Origin: Henriciella mobilis
Lineage (GTDB): Bacteria > Pseudomonadota > Alphaproteobacteria > Caulobacterales > Hyphomonadaceae
DNA: 64,000 nt
Reading direction: 5' to 3'
Assembly: GCF_003576315.1 (NCBI RefSeq)
Contig: NZ_QWFZ01000006.1
Span: 1 to 64,000, forward strand
Part shown: in pieces, positions 34,939 through 43,588 of the stretch
How positions within the stretch are numbered: position 1 is the first letter of the stretch
Layout: each line of letters opens with the position of its first letter
Translations under genes and position numbers: made by a program
Notes under the pieces: generated by a model
Told to the model about the DNA's origin: nothing
What the model saw: the letters and a program-made list of their open reading frames with translations, nothing else
Databases searched by the model: none

Positions 34939-35766
34939 ATGAGCACCCCATCAATCGAGGACGTTCGCAAGCGATTCATCGCCCCACCCGGCAAACCGTT
35001 TGACCTGTCATCCCGAGACAGTGGCGACCGCGATCTTTTCCCGGACAAGAAGCACGCCCGCAAATCGCTGAAGTCGGATGCCGGCGCGATCGATGAGTTG
35101 CAGGACCTGCTCTATGCCACGCGCGAAAAGGCTCTGCTCATCGTGCTTCAGGGCATGGACACCTCGGGAAAAAGCGGGGTTATCCGGAACGTGTTCGCGC
35201 AGACCTCGCCGCTTGGCATGAAGGTCAAGGCCTTCAAGGCGCCGACGCGGCTCGAGCTTGGCCATGACTATCTCTGGCGGGTGCATGAGGCGACGCCGCG
35301 CAAGGGCTTTGTCGGGATATTCGACCGGTCACAGTACGAGGATGTTCTGGTCGTGAAGGTGCGCAATTTCGCGCCCGCAGACCAGGTCGAGCAGCGATAT
35401 GAGCAGATCAACCAGTTCGAAAAACACCTCAGCGAGAATGGCACGAAGATCCTGAAATTCATGCTCCATGTCGGCTACGAGGAGCAGGGAATCCGCCTCA
35501 AGGAGCGCATCACCGAGCCTCACAAGCGGTGGAAATTCAATCCGGCTGACCTCGACGACCGGAAGATCTGGCCGGAATTCATGAAGGCTTACGAGACCAT
35601 GGTGGAGCGCTGCTCGACCGACTGGGCGCCTTGGTATGTCATTCCTTCCGATAGCCGTACCCGGCGCAATGCTGCCATTGCGCGGATCATTCGCGGCGCC
35701 ATGGAAGACTTGAAACTGCAGTGGCCGGACCCCGGCTACAAGTTGGAAGACTTTGATTTCGGGTGA
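34939..35766 (+). CDS. ppk2: Polyphosphate kinase 2 family nucleotide phosphotransferase
   Basis: This 275-residue single-domain PPK2 moves phosphate between polyphosphate and nucleotides. Walker A is GMDTSGKSG (about 71-79), Walker B is FDRSQYEDV (about 127-135), and the lid has EPHKRWKFNPADLDDR. GHDYLWRVHEATPRKG places it in the short PPK2-related group that can phosphorylate AMP and/or ADP. The direction in vivo is probably nucleotide synthesis from stored polyphosphate. The ribosome site is CTGGAGG. Confidence 0.94.
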   Translation: MSTPSIEDVRKRFIAPPGKPFDLSSRDSGDRDLFPDKKHARKSLKSDAGAIDELQDLLYATREKALLIVLQGMDTSGKSGVIRNVFAQTSPLGMKVKAFKAPTRLELGHDYLWRVHEATPRKGFVGIFDRSQYEDVLVVKVRNFAPADQVEQRYEQINQFEKHLSENGTKILKFMLHVGYEEQGIRLKERITEPHKRWKFNPADLDDRKIWPEFMKAYETMVERCSTDWAPWYVIPSDSRTRRNAAIARIIRGAMEDLKLQWPDPGYKLEDFDFG

Positions 35767-35790
35767 TTTTCTTCGCCGCCTGAACAGGTT

Positions 35791-35897
35791 GGCCCGCCCG
35801 GTATGACTGGCGACGGGTCAATCACCAGTACCGGGCGGGCCGCATGATGCGCTCGGGCGTCGATTGTCAGGGTCGGGGTCACGACCCACGCATCATG
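35791..35897. other. Highly structured intergenic element with three inverted repeats
   Basis: Three perfect inverted repeats fill the gap between convergent genes. A 13-bp one pairs 35791-35803 (GGCCCGCCCGGTA) with 35829-35841. A 9-bp one pairs 35843-35851 (CATGATGCG) with 35889-35897. Nested inside the second is a 6-bp hairpin GGGTCG/CGACCC (35870-35875 with 35882-35887). No T run follows. It may be a two-way Rho-independent-like barrier, a structured RNA or a protein-binding site. Confidence 0.6.
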
Positions 35898-35909
35898 GTC
35901 TCCTGAAAG

Positions 35910-36602
35910 CTAGCCGACCGAAACCGATCCGCCGCTTGATTTGTCGATTGTGACGTCGGTTGCGCCACCGCTGACGCGGACAGATCCGCCGCTGGACGCA
36001 TCGGCATTCACGCGATTGGTGGCGTAGGCGCGGATCGAGGCACCGCTCGAAACATCGGCCTCAAGCGCCGTGCATTGCAGGTCCGAGGCATCGATGCTCG
36101 CGCCGGACGAGGCATCGGCATCGATTTCCGTGCAGCTGCCGGAAATTTCAGCGCTGGAGCCGCTGGAGGCTTCGACTTCTATATCGCCGACGGAAGCATT
36201 TGTGATGACGGCCCGGGCGCCGGAGGATACGTCGAGGGAGGCGTCGTCGCCGGAGAGGCCACTGCCTTCGATATAGGAGCCGGAAGACGCCTCGATATCG
36301 CTCAGCGAGGGCACCCCAACCGTGACTGTGTAGGACTCGCGCTTGCCGCCCCAGTTTATCTTCTTGGCGCGGGAGAGGATAAGCGCCCCGTCATCCACCT
36401 CGACCTTTATGTCGCTGAAGTCACCTTTTTCGTTCTCTACCGACACCGATTGCGGCACGCCGGTTTCGTAGTAAACTTTTATGCCTGCCGAGACGTCGAT
36501 GGCGTCAAAATCCGACACGCTGAAGGTGCGTGTTTCAGCGAAGGCAGGTGTAGCAGCGACAGCGCCTGCAGCGAGGCCGGCAAGGGCAATACGAACGCGC
36601 AT
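35910..36602 (-). CDS. Secreted DUF2807 (GIN domain) protein
   Basis: The 230-residue secreted protein has a signal peptide (RVRIALAGLAAGAVAATPAFA). TFSVSDFDAIDVSAGIKVYYETG is the start of the DUF2807/GIN domain, a right-handed beta-helix. The body repeats a DASSGASI/SSGSY-type rung at least eight times, ending DKSSGGSVSVG. Such proteins are proposed adhesin heads or envelope scaffolds, without proven function. The ATG at 36602 has AAGGAT upstream. It is divergent from a lipoprotein gene with shared direct repeats between them. Confidence 0.88.
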   Translation of the reverse strand: MRVRIALAGLAAGAVAATPAFAETRTFSVSDFDAIDVSAGIKVYYETGVPQSVSVENEKGDFSDIKVEVDDGALILSRAKKINWGGKRESYTVTVGVPSLSDIEASSGSYIEGSGLSGDDASLDVSSGARAVITNASVGDIEVEASSGSSAEISGSCTEIDADASSGASIDASDLQCTALEADVSSGASIRAYATNRVNADASSGGSVRVSGGATDVTIDKSSGGSVSVG

Positions 36603-36657
36603 GATGGTATCCTTTTTCAAAGTCCGTCGCAGGGAGAATCTAGTACTTGACTTGTTC

Positions 36658-36696
36658 ATATCGATAGTCAATACGCTTCAATATCGTAAGTCAATA
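36658..36696. promoter_or_regulatory. Direct repeats between divergent DUF2807 and lipoprotein genes
   Basis: ATATCGATAGTCAATA (36658-36673) and ATATCGTAAGTCAATA (36681-36696) match at 14 of 16 positions, start to start 23 bp. They lie in the 106-bp divergent promoter region, the second ending 12 bp before the lipoprotein start. They look like paired binding sites for one regulator of both genes. Confidence 0.5.
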
Positions 36697-36708
36697 AGGA
36701 ATCTTTCG

Positions 36709-37098
36709 ATGACGAAAAATTTTTCCTCCCTGCTCATGCTTCCAGTCATGGGTGCTACACTTGTCGCTCTCTCGGGTTGTATCGTAATTGATGCCGATGA
36801 GGAAGACCTTCATTCGGAACTGGCAATTTCCCCGCACTACGGCACGATCAAGGCGGCGGATATTACCGGGGACACGGTGACGGTCCGGGTCTCCTCCAAT
36901 GGCTGCACCACGAAGGAGTTCATCGGCACTGATGTGCGGCGGATGAATGGTGACCTGTTCTCGGTCGGGTTCTACCGCGAGAAGGAGGATTATTGCCGCG
37001 CGAACCTGCCGGACGGTGTGGCGCTGAGCTGGTCATTCTCCGAGCTCGGCATCCCCGACGGGGCAGAGGTGAGCGTGCGCAACACGGTCCGCAACTAG
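36709..37098 (+). CDS. Small lipoprotein
   Basis: The 129-residue lipoprotein has a signal peptide ending in ALSGC. The mature part begins IVIDADEEDLHSEL and has a beta-rich domain with two further Cys (SNGCTTKEF and DYCRANL) that could pair. The ATG at 36709 has AAGGAAT upstream. It is divergent from the DUF2807 gene and probably coregulated with it. I do not recognise the family. Confidence 0.8.
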   Translation: MTKNFSSLLMLPVMGATLVALSGCIVIDADEEDLHSELAISPHYGTIKAADITGDTVTVRVSSNGCTTKEFIGTDVRRMNGDLFSVGFYREKEDYCRANLPDGVALSWSFSELGIPDGAEVSVRNTVRN

Positions 37099-37115
37099 AT
37101 TGGCCGGAGTCTATT

Positions 37116-37169
37116 TTCCGTACAATTCCAGTATGATTCCGGTATAATTCCAGTCTGATTGCAGTCTGG
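37116..37169. repeat. 11-bp tandem repeat, about 4.9 copies
   Basis: Units are TTCCGTACAA, TTCCAGTATGA, TTCCGGTATAA, TTCCAGTCTGA and TTGCAGTCTGG; the first lacks one base. The consensus is TTCCAGTATGA. The array fills most of the 91-bp gap between the convergent lipoprotein and rimO genes. The period is close to one DNA helical turn. Confidence 0.85.
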
Positions 37170-37189
37170 CGCCGGACATCCCGGCCCAT

Positions 37190-38548
37190 TCAAGCCGGTT
37201 CGGCGTAAAGGTCGTATTCGTCGGCGTCCGTCACCCGGACGCTGACGATGTCGCCGGCCGAGACATCTGTAGCGCCGGAGAGATAGACAACGCCGTCGAT
37301 TTCCGGTGCGTCGGCCTTCGACCGGGCCAGAATTTCCCCCGGTTCCTCGCCCGGCCCGTCAATGATGACGTCCTGCACCGTTCCGATCTGGGCGGCGGCC
37401 CGTTCGGCGGAAATTTCCGCCTGCAGTGCCATGAAGCGGTGCCAGCGCTCTTCTTTCACCTCTTCCGGCAGATGGCCCTCGAGCATCCGGCTCTCGGCAT
37501 GTTCGACATTCTCGTATTTGAAGCAGCCGGCCCGGTCGATCTTCGCCTCGCGGATGAAGTCGAGCAGGATTTCGAAGTCTTCTTCGGTCTCGCCCGGAAA
37601 GCCGACAATGAAGGTCGACCGGATGGTCATGCCCGGCACGTCGCGGCGCCATTGCTGGATGCGCTCCAGAACCCGGTCCTGCTTGGCCGGGCGCTTCATC
37701 GCCTTCAGCACGTTGGCCGAGGCATGCTGGAAGGGGATGTCGAGATAAGGGAGGATCGCCCCCTCGGCCATCAGCGGGATCACCTTGTCGACATGCGGGT
37801 AAGGGTAGACATAATGCATCCGCACCCAGGCGCCGAGCGAGCCGAGCCCGCGCGCGAGGTCGAGGAAGCGGGTCTCATAAGCTTCGCCCTTCCAGGTCTG
37901 CGGGGCGTATTTCACATCGAGCCCATAGGCCGACGTATCCTGGCTGATCACCAGCAGCTCGTTCACACCAGCTTTCACCAGCTGTTCGGCTTCGGTCAGC
38001 ACATGATGGATCGGGCGCGAGACAAGGTCGCCGCGCAGCTTCGGGATGATGCAGAAGCTGCAGCGATTGTTACAGCCCTCTGAAATCTTGAGATAGGAAT
38101 AGTGGCGCGGTGTGAGCTTCAGCCCCGTCTCCGGCACAAGGTCGGTATAGGCATTGGCGGGCGGGGTGAGATGGGTGTGCACCGCATCCATCACCTGCTC
38201 ATACTGGTGCGGCCCGGTCACCGCGAGCACCTTGGGATGGGCCTTCTGGATCACCTCCGGCTCGGCGCCAAGGCACCCCGTCACGATCACCTTGCCATTC
38301 GCCTCGATGGCCTCGCCGATGGCTTCGAGGCTTTCATCGCGCGCACTGTCGAGAAAGCCGCACGTATTCACGAGCACAAGGTCGGCGCCCTCATAATCCG
38401 GCGCGATGGCATAGCCCTCGGCGCGCAGGCGCGTGATGATGCGTTCGCTATCGACCAGCGCCTTGGGGCAGCCAAGCGAGACAATGCCGACCTTGGGCTG
38501 GGTCTTCGGCTCACGCGTTTTCGGCGGGGTCTGGATGAGGGTGCTCAT
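37190..38548 (-). CDS. rimO: Ribosomal protein S12 methylthiotransferase RimO
   Basis: The 452-residue radical SAM enzyme adds a methylthio group to Asp88/89 of S12. It shows the N-terminal UPF0004 cluster site ([30 protein letters not shown]), the radical SAM CX3CX2C ([10 protein letters not shown]), the conserved [10 protein letters not shown] and a C-terminal TRAM domain ([26 protein letters not shown]). The ATG at 38548 is favoured over a longer frame. Confidence 0.95.
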   Translation of the reverse strand: MSTLIQTPPKTREPKTQPKVGIVSLGCPKALVDSERIITRLRAEGYAIAPDYEGADLVLVNTCGFLDSARDESLEAIGEAIEANGKVIVTGCLGAEPEVIQKAHPKVLAVTGPHQYEQVMDAVHTHLTPPANAYTDLVPETGLKLTPRHYSYLKISEGCNNRCSFCIIPKLRGDLVSRPIHHVLTEAEQLVKAGVNELLVISQDTSAYGLDVKYAPQTWKGEAYETRFLDLARGLGSLGAWVRMHYVYPYPHVDKVIPLMAEGAILPYLDIPFQHASANVLKAMKRPAKQDRVLERIQQWRRDVPGMTIRSTFIVGFPGETEEDFEILLDFIREAKIDRAGCFKYENVEHAESRMLEGHLPEEVKEERWHRFMALQAEISAERAAAQIGTVQDVIIDGPGEEPGEILARSKADAPEIDGVVYLSGATDVSAGDIVSVRVTDADEYDLYAEPA

Positions 38549-38649
38549 GGCCCGCGCCTTTACCAGCGACAGCAAGATTTAGGAAGTGGTTAGGTCTGTA
38601 GGGCTGAGGTATTCGCTGATGCGCAGCCGCACCAGGACAGGAGAAAGAC

Positions 38650-39186
38650 ATGACACTCGAAGACTACCAGGCGGACCTCCGCCGCTCCTATGTCGGCGGC
38701 GGGCCAAGCGCCACTGTCTCCGGCCTTGTCTGGTCGGCGACTGCCATCGTGTTCAGCCAGTCAGGCCTTCAGGCGGGTTTTGCGACGCTGTTTTTCGGCG
38801 GCATGGTGATCTTTCCCATCAGCATGCTGCTCTGCCGGACGCTCTTCGGCCGTGCGGGCGTTGTTGCGGGTAATCCCGGCGGGCGGATCGTGGTCGAGAC
38901 ACTGCCCATGATGTTTGTCGGCCTGTTCGTCGCCTGGCTGCTGATGGCGAACCGGCCGGACCTTGTCTTCCCCATCGCGGCCATGGCCGTGGGCGCGCAT
39001 TACTTCAACTTCCGCACCGCCTATGGCGACATGACCTATTACATACTCGGCGGCCTGATGGTGGCCGTCGGCGCCGTCGCAGCCATGGGACTGGGGCTCA
39101 CATCGCTGCACACGATCGCGCTCATCGCGGCCATCGAAATCGCCTTCGGCGCCTACCTGGTCTTGGCGAACAGGAAGAGCGGCTGA
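38650..39186 (+). CDS. Integral membrane protein, DUF7010-like
   Basis: The 178-residue protein has a short soluble N-terminus (MTLEDYQADLRRSYVGGG) then six hydrophobic helices. It contains HYFNFRTAYGDMTYYILGGLMV, a segment with several aromatic residues. It resembles small DUF7010-type membrane proteins of unknown function. ACAGGAGA precedes the ATG. It is divergent from rimO. Confidence 0.78.
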   Translation: MTLEDYQADLRRSYVGGGPSATVSGLVWSATAIVFSQSGLQAGFATLFFGGMVIFPISMLLCRTLFGRAGVVAGNPGGRIVVETLPMMFVGLFVAWLLMANRPDLVFPIAAMAVGAHYFNFRTAYGDMTYYILGGLMVAVGAVAAMGLGLTSLHTIALIAAIEIAFGAYLVLANRKSG

Positions 39187-39339
39187 GGACATCAGTGGTT
39201 TGCGCCCCGGCCAAACAGCGGGAGTGGAACGCCTCGCTCGAGCCACGGCAAGGCGAGTGACTGAGAGGCTTCGTTTTCCACCAAGCTCGTCCTGGCCCCT
39301 CGTTGGACAGGCGCGGCGGGGATCGGTTAGAAGGCCCGC

Positions 39340-39963
39340 ATGACCGATGACTTCATTGACCGGGTCTACAGGACGACCGGACAGGACGAGATGCGCGCCC
39401 TCTATGATGACTGGGCAGCCGGTTATGACGCGGATCTCGAGGACAGCGCATACAGGACGCCGGGACGTGTCGCGGAGGCGCTCAGCGCCGCCCTCGCCGA
39501 CAAGCAGGCGCCCATGCTCGATTTTGCCTGCGGCACCGGCCTTTCCGGGGTCGCGCTGGCCGATGCCGGTTTCAAGGTCATCGACGGCGCCGATATTTCC
39601 GACGGCATGCTCGAAGAGGCCCGGCGCAAGGGCGTCTACAGGCATCTCATCAGGACCAGGCCGGACCAGCCGCTGCCGGTCGAACGTGGGGCCTACCGCG
39701 CGATCACCGCGGTTGGCGCGATCAGCGTCGGGGCCGCACCCGGCGCGCTCTATGACGAACTCGTCGACCTTCTCGCGCCCGGCGGCCTCATGGTGCTGTC
39801 GCTGAATGACCGCAGCATTGCATTGGAGGATTATGGCGGGCGCCTGAAGGCGAGCATCGAGGCCGGGAAGGTCCGCAAACTGTCAGAGGAGACGGGCCCG
39901 CACCTCGTCCATGACGGCAAGACGACGCAATCGACGGTCTATGTGCTGGAGCGGCGCGCCTGA
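39340..39963 (+). CDS. Class I SAM-dependent methyltransferase
   Basis: The 207-residue enzyme has the SAM motif I LDFACGTGLSGVALADAG at about 64-81, an acidic residue after the second strand (VIDGADISDGMLEEAR) and the motif GAISVGAAPG. The N-terminus (YDDWAAGYDADLEDSAYRTP) is typical of the UbiE/WBSCR27-like small-molecule group. Substrate unknown. It converges on the CoA-transferase gene 10 bp away. Confidence 0.9.
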   Translation: MTDDFIDRVYRTTGQDEMRALYDDWAAGYDADLEDSAYRTPGRVAEALSAALADKQAPMLDFACGTGLSGVALADAGFKVIDGADISDGMLEEARRKGVYRHLIRTRPDQPLPVERGAYRAITAVGAISVGAAPGALYDELVDLLAPGGLMVLSLNDRSIALEDYGGRLKASIEAGKVRKLSEETGPHLVHDGKTTQSTVYVLERRA

Positions 39964-39973
39964 GGGCGGTGCC

Positions 39974-41161
39974 TTATCCGCCCGACAGGACACCGCTTCT
40001 TTCCAGCTGCTCAAGCCTGTCCTCGTCATAGCCGAGTTCGGACAGGACCGCCCGGTTGTGTTCGCCGAGGAAGGGGGCGGCGCCCCTGATGCGGCTGGGC
40101 GTGCCATCGAATTGCGCGACGGGACGCGGCTGGCGCACCGGGCCGAGCGTTCCGTATTCGTCGACGATGAGGAGGCCATTCGCCTTGACCTGCTCATCGT
40201 CGAGAAGGTCATAGCGTGTCAGCAGCGGCGCGCTCGGCACATCGGCCTCGTTGAGGGCCGCGAGCAGCGCCTCTGACGACCATCGCGCCATTTCGGCCGC
40301 GCACAATTCCTTGCGGATGCCGACATTGCGCATGCGGGGACCTGCCTCTCTGAAGCGGGGGTCCTCGATCCATTCCGGCTTGCCCAGCACCGTGCAGAGG
40401 CCCTTCCACTCTGCGTCCGAGACGGCACCCACCGTGATGTAGCCGTCCTTCGTTTCGTAGATCAGGTCCATGCCGGAGCGGAATTCCGCCGGGTCCTTTT
40501 CCTGGCCGACAAAGTTGAGCGTGGCCATCTGCTCGGGCCAGAAGAAGGCGATCAGGGCGTCGAGCATCGACAGTCTGATATGCTGGCCAGCGCCGGTGCG
40601 GGCCCGCGCGAACAGGCCCGCCGAGATCGCCTGGGCGGCGGTCAGCGCGGTCACCTTGTCCGCGATGATGACCTGGAACATTTGCGGGCGGCCGGTCTTG
40701 CGGTCCGCCTGCACGTCGGTCGCCCCGGTCAGGGCCTGTATCACCGGATCGTAGACGCGCTTGTGGGAATAGGGGCCGGCATCGCCGAAGCCGCTCATGG
40801 AGACGTAGAGGATGTCCGACCGGATCGCGCGCACATCAGCCTCGCCAAAGCCCATCCGGTCGATGGCGCCGGGGCGGAAATTCTGCACCAGCACATCGGC
40901 GCTTGCGATCAGGTCGCGCAGGACCGCCTTGCCCGCATCGGTCTTGAGGTCGAGCGATACCGATTTCTTGCCGCGGTTGCAGGAGAAGAAGCCGCCGGAC
41001 ATGCCCTTGTGGGCGGGGCCGAGGGCGCGCATCTGGTCGCCCCGCGGCGCCTCGATCTTGATGACGTCGGCGCCCTGGTCGGCCAGGATCATGCACGCCA
41101 TGGGGCCGGAGACCATGGTTGTCAGGTCGAGTATCCTGATGCCGTCAAACGCGCCTGGCAT
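39974..41161 (-). CDS. CaiB/BaiF CoA-transferase family protein
   Basis: This 395-residue family III CoA-transferase moves CoA between carboxylic acids through an aspartyl-CoA intermediate. It has the N-terminal GIRILDLTTMVSGPMACMILADQGADVIKIE, RGKKSVSLDLKT, and LYVSMSGFGDAGPYSHKRVYDPVIQALTG (catalytic Asp region at about 165). The ATG at 41161 has AGGGGGATG upstream. It follows a TauD-like dioxygenase on the same strand, so the pair may degrade one organic acid. Confidence 0.93.
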   Translation of the reverse strand: MPGAFDGIRILDLTTMVSGPMACMILADQGADVIKIEAPRGDQMRALGPAHKGMSGGFFSCNRGKKSVSLDLKTDAGKAVLRDLIASADVLVQNFRPGAIDRMGFGEADVRAIRSDILYVSMSGFGDAGPYSHKRVYDPVIQALTGATDVQADRKTGRPQMFQVIIADKVTALTAAQAISAGLFARARTGAGQHIRLSMLDALIAFFWPEQMATLNFVGQEKDPAEFRSGMDLIYETKDGYITVGAVSDAEWKGLCTVLGKPEWIEDPRFREAGPRMRNVGIRKELCAAEMARWSSEALLAALNEADVPSAPLLTRYDLLDDEQVKANGLLIVDEYGTLGPVRQPRPVAQFDGTPSRIRGAAPFLGEHNRAVLSELGYDEDRLEQLERSGVLSGG

Positions 41162-41224
41162 GTCATCCCCCTGAAGTCTGATCGCGGGTGAGCCTGCCAG
41201 CATGCACGGGCCGGGCGTCTCCGG

Positions 41225-42241
41225 CTAGTTCTGCATCGGAATATGCTCGTCCCAGCGAAAGCCGATGCCGCCGCCCTGCCAGACGCCGGCGCTGAACGGG
41301 TTTGCGCCATGGATGTCGACATAGGCCGGCAGGCCGAAGCCGGGCGAGAGCGGGTGGATCCCGCGAACCGTACTGCGGTGCATGATCCTGAGGCCCTGCT
41401 GCTCGGCGGGCAGGTGCGCTTCCGGCGCCGCGCGGTGCGCGACCGCGAGATTGTCGATGAAGACGCAATCATTCTCTTCATATTCGAAGGCGATGGCATA
41501 GCCATTGTCGAGGCCGGCATTGAGGATGTCGTTATATTCCCGGCAGAGCCTCGTCAGCTCGGACGCGTCAAGCAACCGGAACCCGTCTTCATCTGGCAGT
41601 TTCTCGATGACGGCGCCGGTCATGCCGAGGTGGAGCCAGATGCAGTTTTGCTCCGATATGGGATGCGTGTGCACCAGCGGGTGCGTGACGCCGGAATTGG
41701 AGTTCACCGAGGTCAGCCGGCTCCAGTACGCCTTCTTGGCATCGGGCAGGGCGTCATAGGCGCCAGCCTGATGGGCGAAATAGGTCCCGCCGCCTTTTTC
41801 GGCCGGCCGGATGATGTGGTAGCCGGAATGGGAGAACGTCGCGGGAATGAAGCTGCCATCATTGTGCCATTGCGGACCGACGCCGGGGATGCCGTGCGCG
41901 CGGTCATTCGACAGACGGAAGACGTGCGGGTTGCCGCCGGGCGTTGCCGGGTGGATGCCATGCGTGCTGTGCAATTGCCGTCCGCCCCACCAGCAGCTGG
42001 CGCGCAGGAAATCATCGACGTCCAGTTGCTTCGGGTTCTTGAAAACGAGGAAGCCGCGCCGGGCCATTTCCTGTTCCAGCGCGCGGCGCAGGTCGGGTGG
42101 CGGCGGGCTTTCGGATGTCAGGTCGATCCCGTGGACCTCTGCGCCAATCGGCTCCAGCGGGAGGAGCTTGCCGCCGGAAGCCTCGACAATGGCGACGTGG
42201 TCCGGATCAAGCGGTGGCAGGCTGGACGTGCTGTCAGGCAA
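41225..42241 (-). CDS. TauD/TfdA family Fe(II)/2-oxoglutarate dioxygenase
   Basis: The 338-residue oxygenase has the iron facial triad: WHNDGSF (HxD at about 137-139) and a distal His in AVAHRAAPE or IMHRSTVRG, with Arg in STVRG for 2-oxoglutarate. The N-terminal IGAEVHGIDLTS and RGFLVFKNPKQLDVDDF are typical of TauD/TfdA. A TTG at 42241 is preceded by the strong site GGAAGGAGG. A GTG at 42265 lies before that site and is less likely. It is upstream of a CoA-transferase and may act with it on an aryloxy- or sulfonate-type acid; substrate not known. Confidence 0.9.
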   Translation of the reverse strand: MPDSTSSLPPLDPDHVAIVEASGGKLLPLEPIGAEVHGIDLTSESPPPPDLRRALEQEMARRGFLVFKNPKQLDVDDFLRASCWWGGRQLHSTHGIHPATPGGNPHVFRLSNDRAHGIPGVGPQWHNDGSFIPATFSHSGYHIIRPAEKGGGTYFAHQAGAYDALPDAKKAYWSRLTSVNSNSGVTHPLVHTHPISEQNCIWLHLGMTGAVIEKLPDEDGFRLLDASELTRLCREYNDILNAGLDNGYAIAFEYEENDCVFIDNLAVAHRAAPEAHLPAEQQGLRIMHRSTVRGIHPLSPGFGLPAYVDIHGANPFSAGVWQGGGIGFRWDEHIPMQN

Positions 42242-42324
42242 TGAGAGCCTCCTTCCCGACTCCACCTAGGAACGCGCAGGCCTTCACGAAAGGGGGCGGC
42301 CCCGGAAATGGCTTTGACCTTTTT

Positions 42325-42352
42325 TTGACCCGACCTACGCTTTGTCTATTGT
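42325..42352 (+). promoter_or_regulatory. Promoter candidate for the 42440 lipoprotein gene
   Basis: TTGACC (42325-42330), 16 bp, then TATTGT (42347-42352). The position, about 88 bp before the start codon and divergent from the dioxygenase gene, fits a sigma-70 promoter. Confidence 0.4.
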
Positions 42353-42439
42353 GACCAGGCGTCAGATCAGGGCAGGCAGTGCGGTTCGCATTCGCGGTGT
42401 TTGCTATTGATCGCGGGATAAGAAGGGGGCTTTGAGGGC

Positions 42440-43528
42440 ATGGGTTCATTTGTTCGGTTTCTGGTGGCGGGGCTATGCAGCCTGGCCGTGCTCACAGGCT
42501 GCGCCAGCCATCGCGGGGCGGGCACGATCAGCCCCTCGGGATATGCCTATAATGAAGCGATTGCGAAGACGAAGAGCGAGCAGCTCCTGCTCAACCTGGT
42601 GCGCCTGAAATATCGCGATCCCATCGTGTTCATGGATATCGACGGCATCACGACGCAGCACCAGTACGTGTTCTCCGCCTCGGCCGAAAACCTCATACCG
42701 TTCCGCAACACCGCTGATGGCTCCTCGCTGATCATTCCGGGCGCGAGCGTCAGCGAGACACCGACCACGGTCTACAAGCCGCTCGACAGCAGCCAGTTCG
42801 CGCAGGACCTCCTTGCCCCGATTGCGCCGGAAACCGTCGTGCTGCTGGCCAATTCCGGCTGGAGCGTCGAGCGCCTGATGGCGTGCTGCATCGAACGTAT
42901 CGGGCCGCTCTCGAATGCAGCCAGCGTCTCGGGCCCGACACCGGCCACCATTCCTGACAATTATGCGTTTCGCCAGACGGCAGGGCTGGTCCGCGAACTC
43001 CAGCAGGAGGAGCGCGTCACGATCGAGCGCCTGCCCGGCGGTGAAGGGGCTGGAACGCATCTCGTGATCGATGCGGTCGATACCGATGTCTGCGCGCCGC
43101 TTCGGGCGCTACTGGAGGCGCCGGATTGTGCGATGGAGTTCCGCCTCGTCGCAAAGGATTCCGGCCGGCAGGCCGATGCGGCCTTCGCCCAGACCCGCAC
43201 CGTCCTTGGCGCGCTCTACACGCTGTCGCATGCGGTCGACGTGCCGCCGGCGCATCTCGATGCCGGCCTGACGACGCAGAGCGGAGTGGCCTCAGCACGC
43301 ACGCCGGACTGGGCAGCCTATCTCGGCAATATCTTCGAGGTTCGTGCCGGGGCCAGCGAGCCAGCGGGTGCGGCGGTGAAAATCTTCTATCGCGATCACT
43401 GGTACTGGATCGATGACCAGGACCTGCAGTCGAAGACGACCTTCAACCTCGTCACCTTCCTGCTTGCCCTGCAGTCCGCCGCCAGCGACGGCGCCTCGCC
43501 GCTGCTGACAATCAATGCGGGGGGGTGA
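42440..43528 (+). CDS. Envelope lipoprotein of unknown function
   Basis: The 362-residue lipoprotein has a signal peptide ending in AVLTGC. The mature N-terminus contains YNEAIAKTKSEQLLLNLVRLKYRDPIVFMDIDGITTQ, a segment found in an uncharacterised family of bacterial lipoproteins, often near transport genes. Cys pairs (MACCIER, VCAPL, DCAMEF) may form disulfides. The C-terminus IFYRDHWYWIDDQDLQSKTTFNLVTFLL is conserved-looking. It stands alone. Function unknown. Confidence 0.82.
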   Translation: MGSFVRFLVAGLCSLAVLTGCASHRGAGTISPSGYAYNEAIAKTKSEQLLLNLVRLKYRDPIVFMDIDGITTQHQYVFSASAENLIPFRNTADGSSLIIPGASVSETPTTVYKPLDSSQFAQDLLAPIAPETVVLLANSGWSVERLMACCIERIGPLSNAASVSGPTPATIPDNYAFRQTAGLVRELQQEERVTIERLPGGEGAGTHLVIDAVDTDVCAPLRALLEAPDCAMEFRLVAKDSGRQADAAFAQTRTVLGALYTLSHAVDVPPAHLDAGLTTQSGVASARTPDWAAYLGNIFEVRAGASEPAGAAVKIFYRDHWYWIDDQDLQSKTTFNLVTFLLALQSAASDGASPLLTINAGG

Positions 43529-43588
43529 AGGGGCGCGCTGGATGGAAGGCCCGCCTTGCTTCGGGCGCTTCAAGTCTGGCGAGGCCTG

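Noticed and set aside
37116-37169. CRISPR array
   Set aside because: Units are 11 bp with no spacers; this is a simple tandem repeat.
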